Part shown: in pieces, positions 1-5,154 of the stretch
How positions within the stretch are numbered: the first letter of the stretch is position 1
Layout: every line of letters begins with the position of its first letter
Assembly (NCBI GenBank): GCA_913058165.1
Contig: CAJXQV010000105.1
Coordinates: forward strand, 1-5,200
Origin: an uncultured Chromatiales bacterium
GTDB lineage: Bacteria > Pseudomonadota > Gammaproteobacteria > Steroidobacterales > GCA-2729495
Direction: 5' to 3'
DNA length: 5,200 nt
Translations under genes and position numbers: made by a program
Notes under the pieces: generated by a model
What the model saw: only the letters and a program-made list of their open reading frames with translations
Database searches by the model: none
What the model was told of the DNA's origin: nothing

Positions 1-40
1 CCTCTTGTCTCGTGGGCTCGGAGATGTGTATAAGAGACAG
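1..40 (+). other. Nextera adapter (i7 side), not genomic
   Basis: Bases 22-40 are the 19-bp Tn5 mosaic end AGATGTGTATAAGAGACAG and bases 7-21 are the Nextera i7-side stub GTCTCGTGGGCTCGG. The first six bases, CCTCTT, equal the last six of the index primer sequence I recall for N711. This is library-preparation sequence joined to the insert at base 41. Any reading frame starting here and reading MCIRDR is an artefact. Confidence 0.98.
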
Positions 41-392
41 GTTCCACACGCACAATCAGCACACCTTCGCCAGGCTCATCAACAATCTCATATTTCTGAC
101 TGATTTCAGCGCTAATAGCTTTCTGGTAAGTATTTTTGAGCCACTTCTTATCTTCAGCTGTAAGGGCCCATTTCTGAGTACTGCGCTCATCGCTGCTCAC
201 CCACGGTGGTGCCAATACGAAGGTTGCACTAACACCGAGAGGTGCGATCAACACTTTTGTGTAAGCGGAAGCATTGATATCGGCCTTTTGATAGTAAGGC
301 ACCATTCTTTCGACTTCAGTCGCATCAACCGCAAAAGCAGCATTTGTTAAAAAGCCTATGCTAATGGCCAGATACAGCACATAGTTTTTCAT
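41..392 (-). CDS. Exported DUF3313-like protein, 3' end missing
   Basis: The first 117 codons of a minus-strand gene are visible, then the fragment ends in adapter. Residues 1-22 form a Sec signal peptide: MKNY, a hydrophobic core (VLYLAISIGFL), then a cleavage site after NAAFA. The mature part contains YTKVLIAPLGV, then a segment LTAEDKKWLKNTYQKAI and then YEIVDEPGEGVLIVRV. This order (a strand with 'Y.K..I.P', a helix 'L...D...L...y..a', then 'Y.vVDePG..vL..r') matches my memory of DUF3313, a family of exported or lipid-anchored proteins of unknown function. There is no lipobox cysteine, so it is probably soluble in the periplasm. Start at 392 is chosen because the signal peptide begins there; GAGAG lies about 10 bases upstream. 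It is divergent from the amidotransferase gene. Function is unknown; the family call is moderate, the gene call strong. Confidence 0.75.
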
Positions 393-526
393 GTCAGTTC
401 GCTCTCAATAAAAACAGGTACAAATTACAGGCTCCAATACTACTAGATAATGCGCATACGATTCATTAACGGTTAAAATTGAACGACCGACGAGCATTAA
501 GGACACAAAACTAAAAAACGCTGATT
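393..526. promoter_or_regulatory. Divergent intergenic region with small palindrome
   Basis: This 134-bp AT-rich gap separates two divergent genes and must hold the promoter of the amidotransferase gene, and probably that of the DUF3313-like gene. TTAAC-G-GTTAA at 466-476 is a perfect 5+5 inverted repeat that could be an operator. For the plus strand, GATAAT at 446-451 resembles a -10 box; TTACAG at 425-430 is only a poor -35 with a short 15-bp spacer. AAGGA at 499-503 is 23 bases from the ATG at 527, too far for a standard ribosome binding site, and no closer one is visible. Promoter assignments are weak; the location is by gene layout. Confidence 0.35.
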
Positions 527-1264
527 ATGACTTTGCCAAATATTCACAGACCCCGGGTTCTGCTCATGCAGATAAGGGATGACACCACCGTCCGTATTGA
601 GGAATACCAAAGCTTTCTGGCTTATAGCGGTCTTAGCGAAGACCAACTCGACGTGCTTAATGTATTCGATATTCCCAATTTCGATGCGGAGGTGCTGGAG
701 GGGTATGACGCACTCTTTGTCGGTGGCGCCAGCGAGGCCAGCGTGCTGGAACCCGAACATTACCCGTTTGTTATGCCCGCCATTGCGTTGTTGCAGCATT
801 GCATACGTGAATCAACACCAGTGTTTGCATCATGCTTCGGCTTTCAGCTGGCCGTGCTGGCGCTGGGCGGTGAAATTATCCGCGATGGCGATGATTACGA
901 AATGGGCACGCCGCTTATGTTACTCAGCGATGCCGCGGCCAATGATGTGTTGTTCAAAACTACGGCCAAGGCGTTTCCTGCCGTATCGGTGCATCGCGAA
1001 AGGGCCGCTGCGCTGCCCATGGGCTGTGAACTACTCGCCTATACCGACGCCTGTCCTCACGCGTTTAAAGTAACTGATAAGCCGTTCTGGGCCTTTCAGT
1101 TTCATCCGGAAGTCGACCGGGCAACACTGATTGAACGCTTAACTACTTACAAAACAACCTACACCGATAATGACGGACAACTCGATGAGGTATTGGCATC
1201 AGCTGTTGAAACCCCAGAGTCGAACAAACTGTTGCGCCGCTTTGTTGAACGGGTGCTGGGCTAG
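527..1264 (+). CDS. Class I glutamine amidotransferase (GMP synthase-like)
   Basis: A 245-residue stand-alone class I glutamine amidotransferase domain. The oxyanion-hole loop is FVGGAS (residues 64-69), the nucleophile is Cys103 in ASCFGFQLAV, and the His/Glu pair is His193 and Glu195 in FQFHPEV, so the catalytic triad is complete. Such domains hydrolyse glutamine and pass ammonia to an acceptor, or hydrolyse gamma-glutamyl bonds; the partner or substrate cannot be read from the sequence. The common CFGHQ motif reads CFGFQ here. About 35 residues follow the core domain as a charged helical tail. ATG 527 is kept although no good ribosome binding site precedes it, because an in-frame TAA lies at 512-514 and the next ATG (566) would remove the first beta-strand (RVLLMQ). 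It is the only plus-strand gene and is not obviously part of an operon. It meets the next gene tail to tail with 2 bp between stops. It is not full GMP synthase, since the ATP-pyrophosphatase domain is absent. Confidence 0.9.
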   Translation: MTLPNIHRPRVLLMQIRDDTTVRIEEYQSFLAYSGLSEDQLDVLNVFDIPNFDAEVLEGYDALFVGGASEASVLEPEHYPFVMPAIALLQHCIRESTPVFASCFGFQLAVLALGGEIIRDGDDYEMGTPLMLLSDAAANDVLFKTTAKAFPAVSVHRERAAALPMGCELLAYTDACPHAFKVTDKPFWAFQFHPEVDRATLIERLTTYKTTYTDNDGQLDEVLASAVETPESNKLLRRFVERVLG

Positions 1265-1266
1265 AT

Positions 1267-1677
1267 TCAGGGGTAAACGATCCGCTGCGAAGAACGCCCG
1301 CAGAACACTTCGCCGTCATCTACTGCAATCATCTCCTGATAACAATCTTCGACCGAATCCGTTAACAACAGTGTTGGCGCCCCACCAAGGTAACGCATCA
1401 GATAAACGTATTTAATGTCTTCGGTAGGCACACTGAACTTATAAAAAGTATTTACACAACGCCCATCGATAAATTCGATTCCTTGCTTCTCGGCGCTGGC
1501 AGCCAGGTTCTCTACGGCAGCAAGGCATTGGTGTGTTTGATAGTCTTTCATGTTTACGAATGCCAATTCAGGGGCGTTAGCGCCACCTTTTTCATTCGCT
1601 AAAAAGAACAGATGCAGTTCAGCATAGGCCGGCATTGAAGACACAAGGAACAGCAACGTAATAAAGAGTCTTCTCAT
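1267..1677 (-). CDS. Small secreted protein with four cysteines, unknown
   Basis: I do not recognise the family. From the chosen start the product is 136 residues: a signal peptide MRRLFITLLFLVSSMPAYA followed by a mature domain of about 117 residues beginning ELHLFF. The mature part has exactly four cysteines (51, 74, 112, 126), an even number that fits two disulfides in the periplasm. Start choice: an upstream ATG exists at 1692, but AGGAG at 1684-1688 sits 6 bases before the ATG at 1677 and overlaps the reading frame of the longer form, and the shorter start gives a normal positively charged signal-peptide N-terminus. The stop TGA at 1267-1269 is 2 bp from the amidotransferase stop, leaving no room for a separate terminator between the convergent genes. 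It lies 256 bp downstream of the thioredoxin-fold gene on the same strand and so may have its own promoter. Proximity to a DsbB-family gene is suggestive only. Confidence 0.8.
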   Translation of the reverse strand: MRRLFITLLFLVSSMPAYAELHLFFLANEKGGANAPELAFVNMKDYQTHQCLAAVENLAASAEKQGIEFIDGRCVNTFYKFSVPTEDIKYVYLMRYLGGAPTLLLTDSVEDCYQEMIAVDDGEVFCGRSSQRIVYP

Positions 1678-1933
1678 CGTCTGCTCCTGCATGAGGGCTC
1701 AGTTAATGGGGTTAATTCGCACCAGCGGGGCATTACCGACCTTCGCATAGCACCGCTTAACCTTTGTCGATATAGGCAACAGCCCTGTTAACAAGCCAAG
1801 ACGCATGGCTGGCTCGTTACCCTGGCCAACCGAGTGGCCGGAAATACGCTACCCCGAACCTTTATGCCATTGTTCCACAATTAAACCAACGATGGCGGAT
1901 GCCTATAGCCGGCCTAGGCACAAGGCAACCGGC
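1678..1933. other. Gene-free stretch with imperfect inverted repeats
   Basis: No convincing gene is seen here. The clearest structure is TAACAAGCCA (1789-1798) against TGGCTCGTTA (1810-1819), 9 of 10 bases complementary with an 11-base loop. A second is TGCCTA (1900-1905) with TAGGCA (1915-1920). A minus-strand frame from ATG 1806 to TGA 1699 encodes 35 residues (MRLGLLTGLLPIS at its start), but it has no clear ribosome binding site and no recognisable similarity, so it is not called. The stretch should hold the end of the transcript from the thioredoxin-fold gene and a possible promoter for the four-cysteine protein; no good -10/-35 pair was found. Confidence 0.5.
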
Positions 1934-1934
1934 T
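1907..1934 (-). terminator. Possible stem-loop at end of thioredoxin-fold gene
   Basis: AGCCGG (1907-1912) and CCGGCT (1929-1934) are exact reverse complements, and inner CCT/AGG (1913-1915, 1923-1925) extends the stem across a 3-base bulge. The structure overlaps the last base of the TGA stop of the thioredoxin-fold gene, where a transcript-end hairpin would lie. No run of U follows on the minus strand, so intrinsic termination is doubtful; an mRNA-stabilising hairpin is equally possible. Confidence 0.25.
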
Positions 1935-2476
1935 CACTTAGCGGGTGCAGCCTTCAGCGGAAAGTATTTCGCTGCGGCAGCAACCACCTCGTCAAGCACA
2001 TCACCCTTTGGATTTCCTGTGAATTTTGCAACCATCTTATGATCGGCATTGAATATCAATACGCAGGGACTAAACAAGTCGAGGCTATATTCCTTGGCCC
2101 AGATGTTCTGAGTATCCACGTATATTCTCACGCCACTAGGAACATGCTTTTTTAGCTCCTTGTTCAACTCCTTCAGTATAAATTTGGACGAGGTATTAAC
2201 ATCTCCAATGTCTATGGTATTGATACTGGAAAATTTAGGACGAAGGGCCTCCTCCCACTTTCCAAGCTCTGCCATTTCCGTGAGTGAGGTAACAAAGACA
2301 ATCACGGGCTTGCCAGAGAAGTCTTGCAAGCCGCCTTTTTTGCCGTCCTGATCCATAAGCTCGGCAGGTACGGCAAATGCCGAAGTGCACACGCCAGTCA
2401 GCACCAACGCTAAAAAAACACGCCGCAGGCAAGCGGATACTGAGTAACGTGCCATACTGATATTTGCCATATTCAT
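1934..2476 (-). CDS. Exported thioredoxin-fold protein lacking CXXC
   Basis: A 180-residue protein with a signal peptide ending at SAFA (residues 32-35); its n-region contains RRVFL (18-22), which partly resembles a twin-arginine motif, though Sec export is as likely. The mature start, ELMDQDGKKGGLQDFSGKPV, followed by IVFVTS, is the usual opening of redoxin/TlpA-type thioredoxin folds ('l.D.dGk...L.df.GKpviv.f'). At the point where such proteins have W-C-x-x-C, this one reads VTSLTEMAEL, so the redox site is absent. Later come IYVDTQNIWAKEYSL and SPCVLIFNADHKMVAKFTG, matching the region with the cis-proline (Pro137). Cys138 is the only cysteine in the mature protein. Start 2476 is supported by GGAG at 2484-2487, 7 bases upstream. 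It is probably the last gene of the operon containing the DsbB homologue. It cannot be a normal dithiol oxidoreductase; a binding or chaperone-like role, or single-thiol chemistry at Cys138, is inference. It recalls E. coli YtfJ in layout only. Confidence 0.8.
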   Translation of the reverse strand: MNMANISMARYSVSACLRRVFLALVLTGVCTSAFAVPAELMDQDGKKGGLQDFSGKPVIVFVTSLTEMAELGKWEEALRPKFSSINTIDIGDVNTSSKFILKELNKELKKHVPSGVRIYVDTQNIWAKEYSLDLFSPCVLIFNADHKMVAKFTGNPKGDVLDEVVAAAAKYFPLKAAPAK

Positions 2477-2517
2477 TCGACTTCTCCGGGGGAAATGCTA
2501 GTTAACTGCTTTGTGGG

Positions 2518-2662
2518 CTAAGCCTTCACTTTACCCAAAATCTTCTTGCGATTTGCATCGCGAATGCTTTTGTATTGTTTCACCTGGTCAACATTCAACC
2601 ATGAAGCAAGCTCATTAATGGCCTGATTCTCCGAAAGCCCATCCGCTAAATTTAATCAGCAT
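2518..2662 (-). pseudogene. Short reading frame broken by apparent frameshift
   Basis: On the minus strand, 45 codons from TTA (2653-2655) to the TAG at 2518-2520 encode a credible helical, charged peptide (for example DGLSENQAINELASWLN, later SIRDANRKKILGKVKA), but the frame has no start codon and is closed upstream by TGA at 2656-2658. An ATG at 2660-2662 lies in another frame, starts MLIKF and joins this frame if one T is removed from the AAATTT run at 2648-2653. That would give a protein of about 47 residues beginning MLIKLADG, starting 15 bp after the dsbB stop and ending 41 bp before the next gene. The position and the sensible downstream peptide suggest a real small gene with either a base-calling error in the homopolymer or a true lesion. 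I do not recognise the peptide. Chance open frame remains possible. Confidence 0.4.
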
Positions 2663-2677
2663 AGACAAGCCAATATC

Positions 2678-3232
2678 TTACCCCAAAGATTTCAACATCA
2701 CATAATCAACAGGGTTGTCTGCGCAGACCAGCGGCCCACACTCCAAAAAAGTCGCAATAACATTTAGTGCAACCGTAACGACAGCGATCCAACACGCGCT
2801 CCGTTCCAGCAGGTTCATTTTGACGGTGCCGTCCATATCCATATCGGGCATGCGCGAGAGCATCAGCAGAACACCAACTGCAAGCAGCGTTGCTGTAAAC
2901 AACAGGAATGACCATGTGTATAAATGATAGCCAAACACTGCAGAGCCATAAGTGCCGCTCCCCGGAATCACATGCAGCGAGATTTGTCGTAAGGATGCCA
3001 TAGCGCCGAATAACGCAGCAAAAACAATAACGCCGTAGTGCGAGAACCGCTGACCAATAACAATATTGAGCATAAAACCATACATGAGCAACGCGAAACC
3101 AACCCGTTGGAGCAGGCATAACGGACAGGGCAGCTCATCCAGAACAACCTGCATGACGAGCCCCATGCCCAGGATAAATGCAACTCCAAGAAGCCCTAGG
3201 GCATTGATATTTCGGACCAGCGCATTCAACAT
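2678..3232 (-). CDS. dsbB: DsbB-family disulfide bond formation protein, variant cysteine layout
   Basis: A 184-residue inner-membrane protein of the DsbB family, which reoxidises a periplasmic thiol oxidase such as DsbA and passes electrons to quinone. Predicted helices: about 10-30, 42-62, 66-85, 104-126 and 147-164. The first periplasmic loop carries Cys36-Pro-Leu-Cys39, followed by LLQR with Arg43 at the place of the quinone-linked Arg48 of E. coli DsbB. The second periplasmic loop (HVIPGSGTYGSAVFGYHLYTW, split at residues 87-107) has no cysteine, whereas E. coli DsbB has Cys104 and Cys130 there. Instead a fifth helix leads to a tail with Cys165 and Cys170 (ECGPLVCADNPVDY). With the N-terminus inside, this tail is periplasmic, so the pair could replace the missing one. 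Start 3232 follows GGTGG, and the gene begins 8 bp after the stop of the DUF5993-like gene, with TAGGTGG serving both stop and ribosome binding. Family assignment is firm; the symbol marks the family, as the partner DsbA is not in the window. Confidence 0.88.
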   Translation of the reverse strand: MLNALVRNINALGLLGVAFILGMGLVMQVVLDELPCPLCLLQRVGFALLMYGFMLNIVIGQRFSHYGVIVFAALFGAMASLRQISLHVIPGSGTYGSAVFGYHLYTWSFLLFTATLLAVGVLLMLSRMPDMDMDGTVKMNLLERSACWIAVVTVALNVIATFLECGPLVCADNPVDYVMLKSLG

Positions 3233-3240
3233 GCAGCCAC

Positions 3241-3426
3241 CTATAAGATGATGTCCAGATGCTCACTTGCATGATAGCTAAACCAATAGAGGCTCAGCAC
3301 AAAGGCAATACCGTATAAGACGTATGAAACCTTGATGTCTAAAACACGAGCGTCTGAAATATTGGTGCGTCCCATCAGCAGAGCGAACATCGCGGCAGTA
3401 ATGAGCAAAAACAACAGGGACATCAT
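3241..3426 (-). CDS. Small two-helix membrane protein (DUF5993-like)
   Basis: A 61-residue protein with two predicted transmembrane segments, roughly residues 3-18 (SLLFLLITAAMFALLM) and 34-50, separated by a short polar stretch GRTNISDARVLD. The end reads YWFSYHASEHLDIIL; this 'W...H....L.i.L' ending and the size resemble my memory of DUF5993, a family of tiny membrane proteins of unknown function that I associate, tentatively, with DsbB-type genes. It has no cysteine. Two adjacent ATG codons occur (3424-3426 and 3421-3423); the first is preferred because AAGG lies about 9 bases upstream. It is the first gene of the probable operon; its stop is 8 bp before dsbB, so translational coupling is likely. 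A role in assembling or assisting the DsbB protein is inference from this linkage. Confidence 0.65.
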   Translation of the reverse strand: MMSLLFLLITAAMFALLMGRTNISDARVLDIKVSYVLYGIAFVLSLYWFSYHASEHLDIIL

Positions 3427-3524
3427 GATTCGAAACCTTGCCTAAGCTGCTGAAAGTTCAATAGCATTGGTCGCATTACTCTACCATGAGATAGTCTTAG
3501 CCACCTGCGACGCAGGCCTTTAAA
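3427..3524 (-). promoter_or_regulatory. Intergenic region ahead of the DUF5993-dsbB operon
   Basis: These 98 bases lie between the stop of the dioxygenase-like gene and the first gene of the dsbB operon, both on the minus strand. They should hold the operon promoter unless transcription reads through. TTGAAC on the minus strand is a fair -35 match, but no -10 box at suitable spacing follows, so no promoter is placed. Confidence 0.3.
3504..3516 (-). terminator. Small GC hairpin after the dioxygenase-like gene
   Basis: CCTGCG-A-CGCAGG is a perfect 6+6 inverted repeat with a single central base, 8 bp beyond the TGA stop of the minus-strand dioxygenase-like gene. In RNA it would form about five pairs with a three-base loop. 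There is no U-tract after it on the minus strand, so it is at best a weak or factor-dependent terminator; it could equally be a protein-binding palindrome for the next operon. Confidence 0.3.
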
Positions 3525-4772
3525 TCAGTCAAAAACGTTGCCATGCTCATAGCGCTCGTCCGCACCGGCCGCCTGGGTAAGTTCGGCGACATTCGACTTG
3601 GTAAAAAAGCCTTCGTAGCCATGACAGCGTTCTACATATTCGGTGATCAGTATCGAGTACTGGGAATGCTTGGAAAATATTTGCTTTAAATTGGGTTCAT
3701 CCTTGCATTCACCGACAACATGAGCCAAAAACTCGATGCCTTTTTGGCTCAATGAATCCACTACGAAATCGATATTCTTTTCACCTTTGGGGTGATCTCC
3801 ATCCAAAATTTCGTACGCAATATGGTGCATACGACGTCCGTAATTGCGGACAAAGTCTTCAGTCGGCATGGGCAGGTTCGAAAAGGAATTAATAAACGAT
3901 GGAATATTATTTGCTGTAAACACTTTCGCCGGTGATTTTTTATCGTCGTCGACACGATAGTTTCGATTCACATTGGTCGATGAGTTCTGGTCAGCAATAT
4001 TATAGGCGCCCCAAAAGTAGTAATCGCTCATCGTGAGAAACTCTAGGATGGCATCCTCACGCTCGCCGGCCAGAATGCGGGTTGCCATGTGGTCAACCCC
4101 AAGAATAAGCCCCTCTATCCCGAGGCTTGCTGCAGCCTCGGCTGCATTCTCCAGCACGCCTTGCTCCAGCTTACTCAGCGAGAAACGATTGCCACACCCT
4201 AGTTCATCAAGCTCGAATACATTTTCCTGTGTATAGCCAACCCGGTTGCCGGTTAAGGAAGAAGGGAAAGTGAAATTAAAATGATCATTGGCAATGAATC
4301 TATTTTGGGTTTCATGCGGGTAGTGAAAACGAATACTATGTGACTCAAGCGTCTCGCGGGTAGCTTTGAGATCACTGGTGGAAAAGATCTCACCGATATA
4401 GCGCGCATTCGGTTTCTCACGAGCCATGGGGTAGAGCATATTTAAACGGGTCAAATCATCCTCAAAGCTTTTCGCCAGCGGTTCCAGGACGATGTACTTG
4501 GGCTGCTCATCGCCACAACTAAGAATATATATCTTGTGAGTCTCATTGATATAGCTGTCCGTAAAACGATACGGCGTCAGAAAATACAACTCGGCTAAAT
4601 AAGGAATAGCGTCACCGGTATCGACCTGAATCACAAGCGCGCTCACATTACCCAACAAAGCCTCCAAGCCGCTGCTCTGCCTACGCTCATAAATACGCAT
4701 CCGGTAATCGTCGAAGTACGCAGAATTTTTCTTATCCCCCACCGGGGTGTACCCACTAATATCAAACGTCAT
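3525..4772 (-). CDS. 4-Hydroxyphenylpyruvate dioxygenase-like protein (VOC superfamily)
   Basis: A 415-residue cytoplasmic protein (no signal peptide) with two vicinal-oxygen-chelate domains, as in 4-hydroxyphenylpyruvate dioxygenase and hydroxymandelate synthase. The N-terminal half (about 40-190) is the divergent, non-metal domain. The C-terminal half carries the iron site: His228 in LGVDHMATRI, His317 in MHHIAYEI, and Glu378 in ILITEYVER, in the order and spacing of the 2-His-1-Glu triad. The end, EGFFTKSNVAELTQAAG, corresponds to the 'GFG.gNFkaLfeaie' ending of that family. It is longer than typical bacterial HPPD (about 350-360 residues), and the substrate-facing motifs I know are weakly conserved, so the substrate is uncertain: 4-hydroxyphenylpyruvate or another 2-oxoacid. 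Start 4772 has AAGGA about 8 bases upstream. It follows the malic enzyme gene by 24 bp, a likely operon. Superfamily and iron site are confident; hppD identity is not, so no symbol is given. Confidence 0.8.
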   Translation of the reverse strand: MTFDISGYTPVGDKKNSAYFDDYRMRIYERRQSSGLEALLGNVSALVIQVDTGDAIPYLAELYFLTPYRFTDSYINETHKIYILSCGDEQPKYIVLEPLAKSFEDDLTRLNMLYPMAREKPNARYIGEIFSTSDLKATRETLESHSIRFHYPHETQNRFIANDHFNFTFPSSLTGNRVGYTQENVFELDELGCGNRFSLSKLEQGVLENAAEAAASLGIEGLILGVDHMATRILAGEREDAILEFLTMSDYYFWGAYNIADQNSSTNVNRNYRVDDDKKSPAKVFTANNIPSFINSFSNLPMPTEDFVRNYGRRMHHIAYEILDGDHPKGEKNIDFVVDSLSQKGIEFLAHVVGECKDEPNLKQIFSKHSQYSILITEYVERCHGYEGFFTKSNVAELTQAAGADERYEHGNVFD

Positions 4773-4796
4773 GAACTTCTTCCTTAGTCCCTTGGA

Positions 4797-5154
4797 TCAA
4801 CTGGTTGCTACAAGAGGAGAATAAATTGGGTGCCAGAACGCCTCATCAATGGAGCGAACGTTTTCAGCCTCGGTCTTTTGCGGGGCCAGCCCTTCTTTTT
4901 GAGCTTGCAATGCCACTGCTAGCGCAACCTTTTTGCTAACCCCCTGAATAAGGTCGAGCGTTGGCAATAACCCGTCACCCTCGCCTGTCAGAGCCGGCGA
5001 CTGCTCACTTAATGCATACGATGCCGCCATGAACATACCGTCACTCACCCGCCGTGCACCAGATGCACATATGGCAAGACCCATTGCCGGAAAAATATAG
5101 GCGTTATTGCACTGTGCGATTGGGTAATGCTTCCCATCCAGCTCTACATCATCA
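4797..5154 (-). CDS. maeA: NAD-dependent malic enzyme, C-terminal part (5' end missing)
   Basis: The last 118 or so codons of malic enzyme (oxidative decarboxylation of malate to pyruvate and CO2 with reduction of NAD) are present; a full enzyme of this type is about 560 residues. The visible part is the end of the NAD-binding domain: [20 protein letters not shown], then [16 protein letters not shown], then [13 protein letters not shown] and [14 protein letters not shown], matching the SfcA/MaeA type closely. The CNN motif includes the conserved asparagines near the malate pocket. The family's usual YIFPG reads YIFPA here. It ends [10 protein letters not shown] plus three residues, the usual C-terminus position. 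The gene is cut by the adapter at 5155; the apparent start MCIRDS further out is adapter-encoded and must be removed. It is directly followed, 24 bp on, by the dioxygenase-like gene. NAD rather than NADP preference is from family resemblance. Confidence 0.9.

Noticed and set aside
12..350. Plus-strand 112-residue open frame at the left edge
   Set aside because: It starts in adapter sequence (MCIRDR) and lies opposite the real minus-strand gene with a signal peptide.
1678..1692. Longer start for the four-cysteine protein at ATG 1692
   Set aside because: The ribosome binding site AGGAG at 1684-1688 lies inside that extension and points to the ATG at 1677.
1699..1806. 35-codon minus-strand frame in the spacer
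   Set aside because: No ribosome binding site, no recognised similarity, and it overlaps the inverted repeat at 1789-1819.
1750..1830. Integron attC-like recombination site
   Set aside because: A GCTTAAC box resembles one core half, but no matching GTTRRRY partner at proper spacing was found and no integrase or cassette array is present.
1805..2155. Plus-strand 116-residue open frame
   Set aside because: It spans the spacer and runs antisense to the thioredoxin-fold gene, has no domain features, and looks like a shadow.
1954..2476. Lipoprotein reading of the thioredoxin-fold protein at Cys30
   Set aside because: The sequence before the cysteine is LTGVC, which does not fit the lipobox, while SAFA further on is a good ordinary cleavage site.
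2706..3119. Minus-strand 137-residue frame inside dsbB
   Set aside because: It is an alternative frame of the well-supported DsbB coding sequence with no coherent domain.
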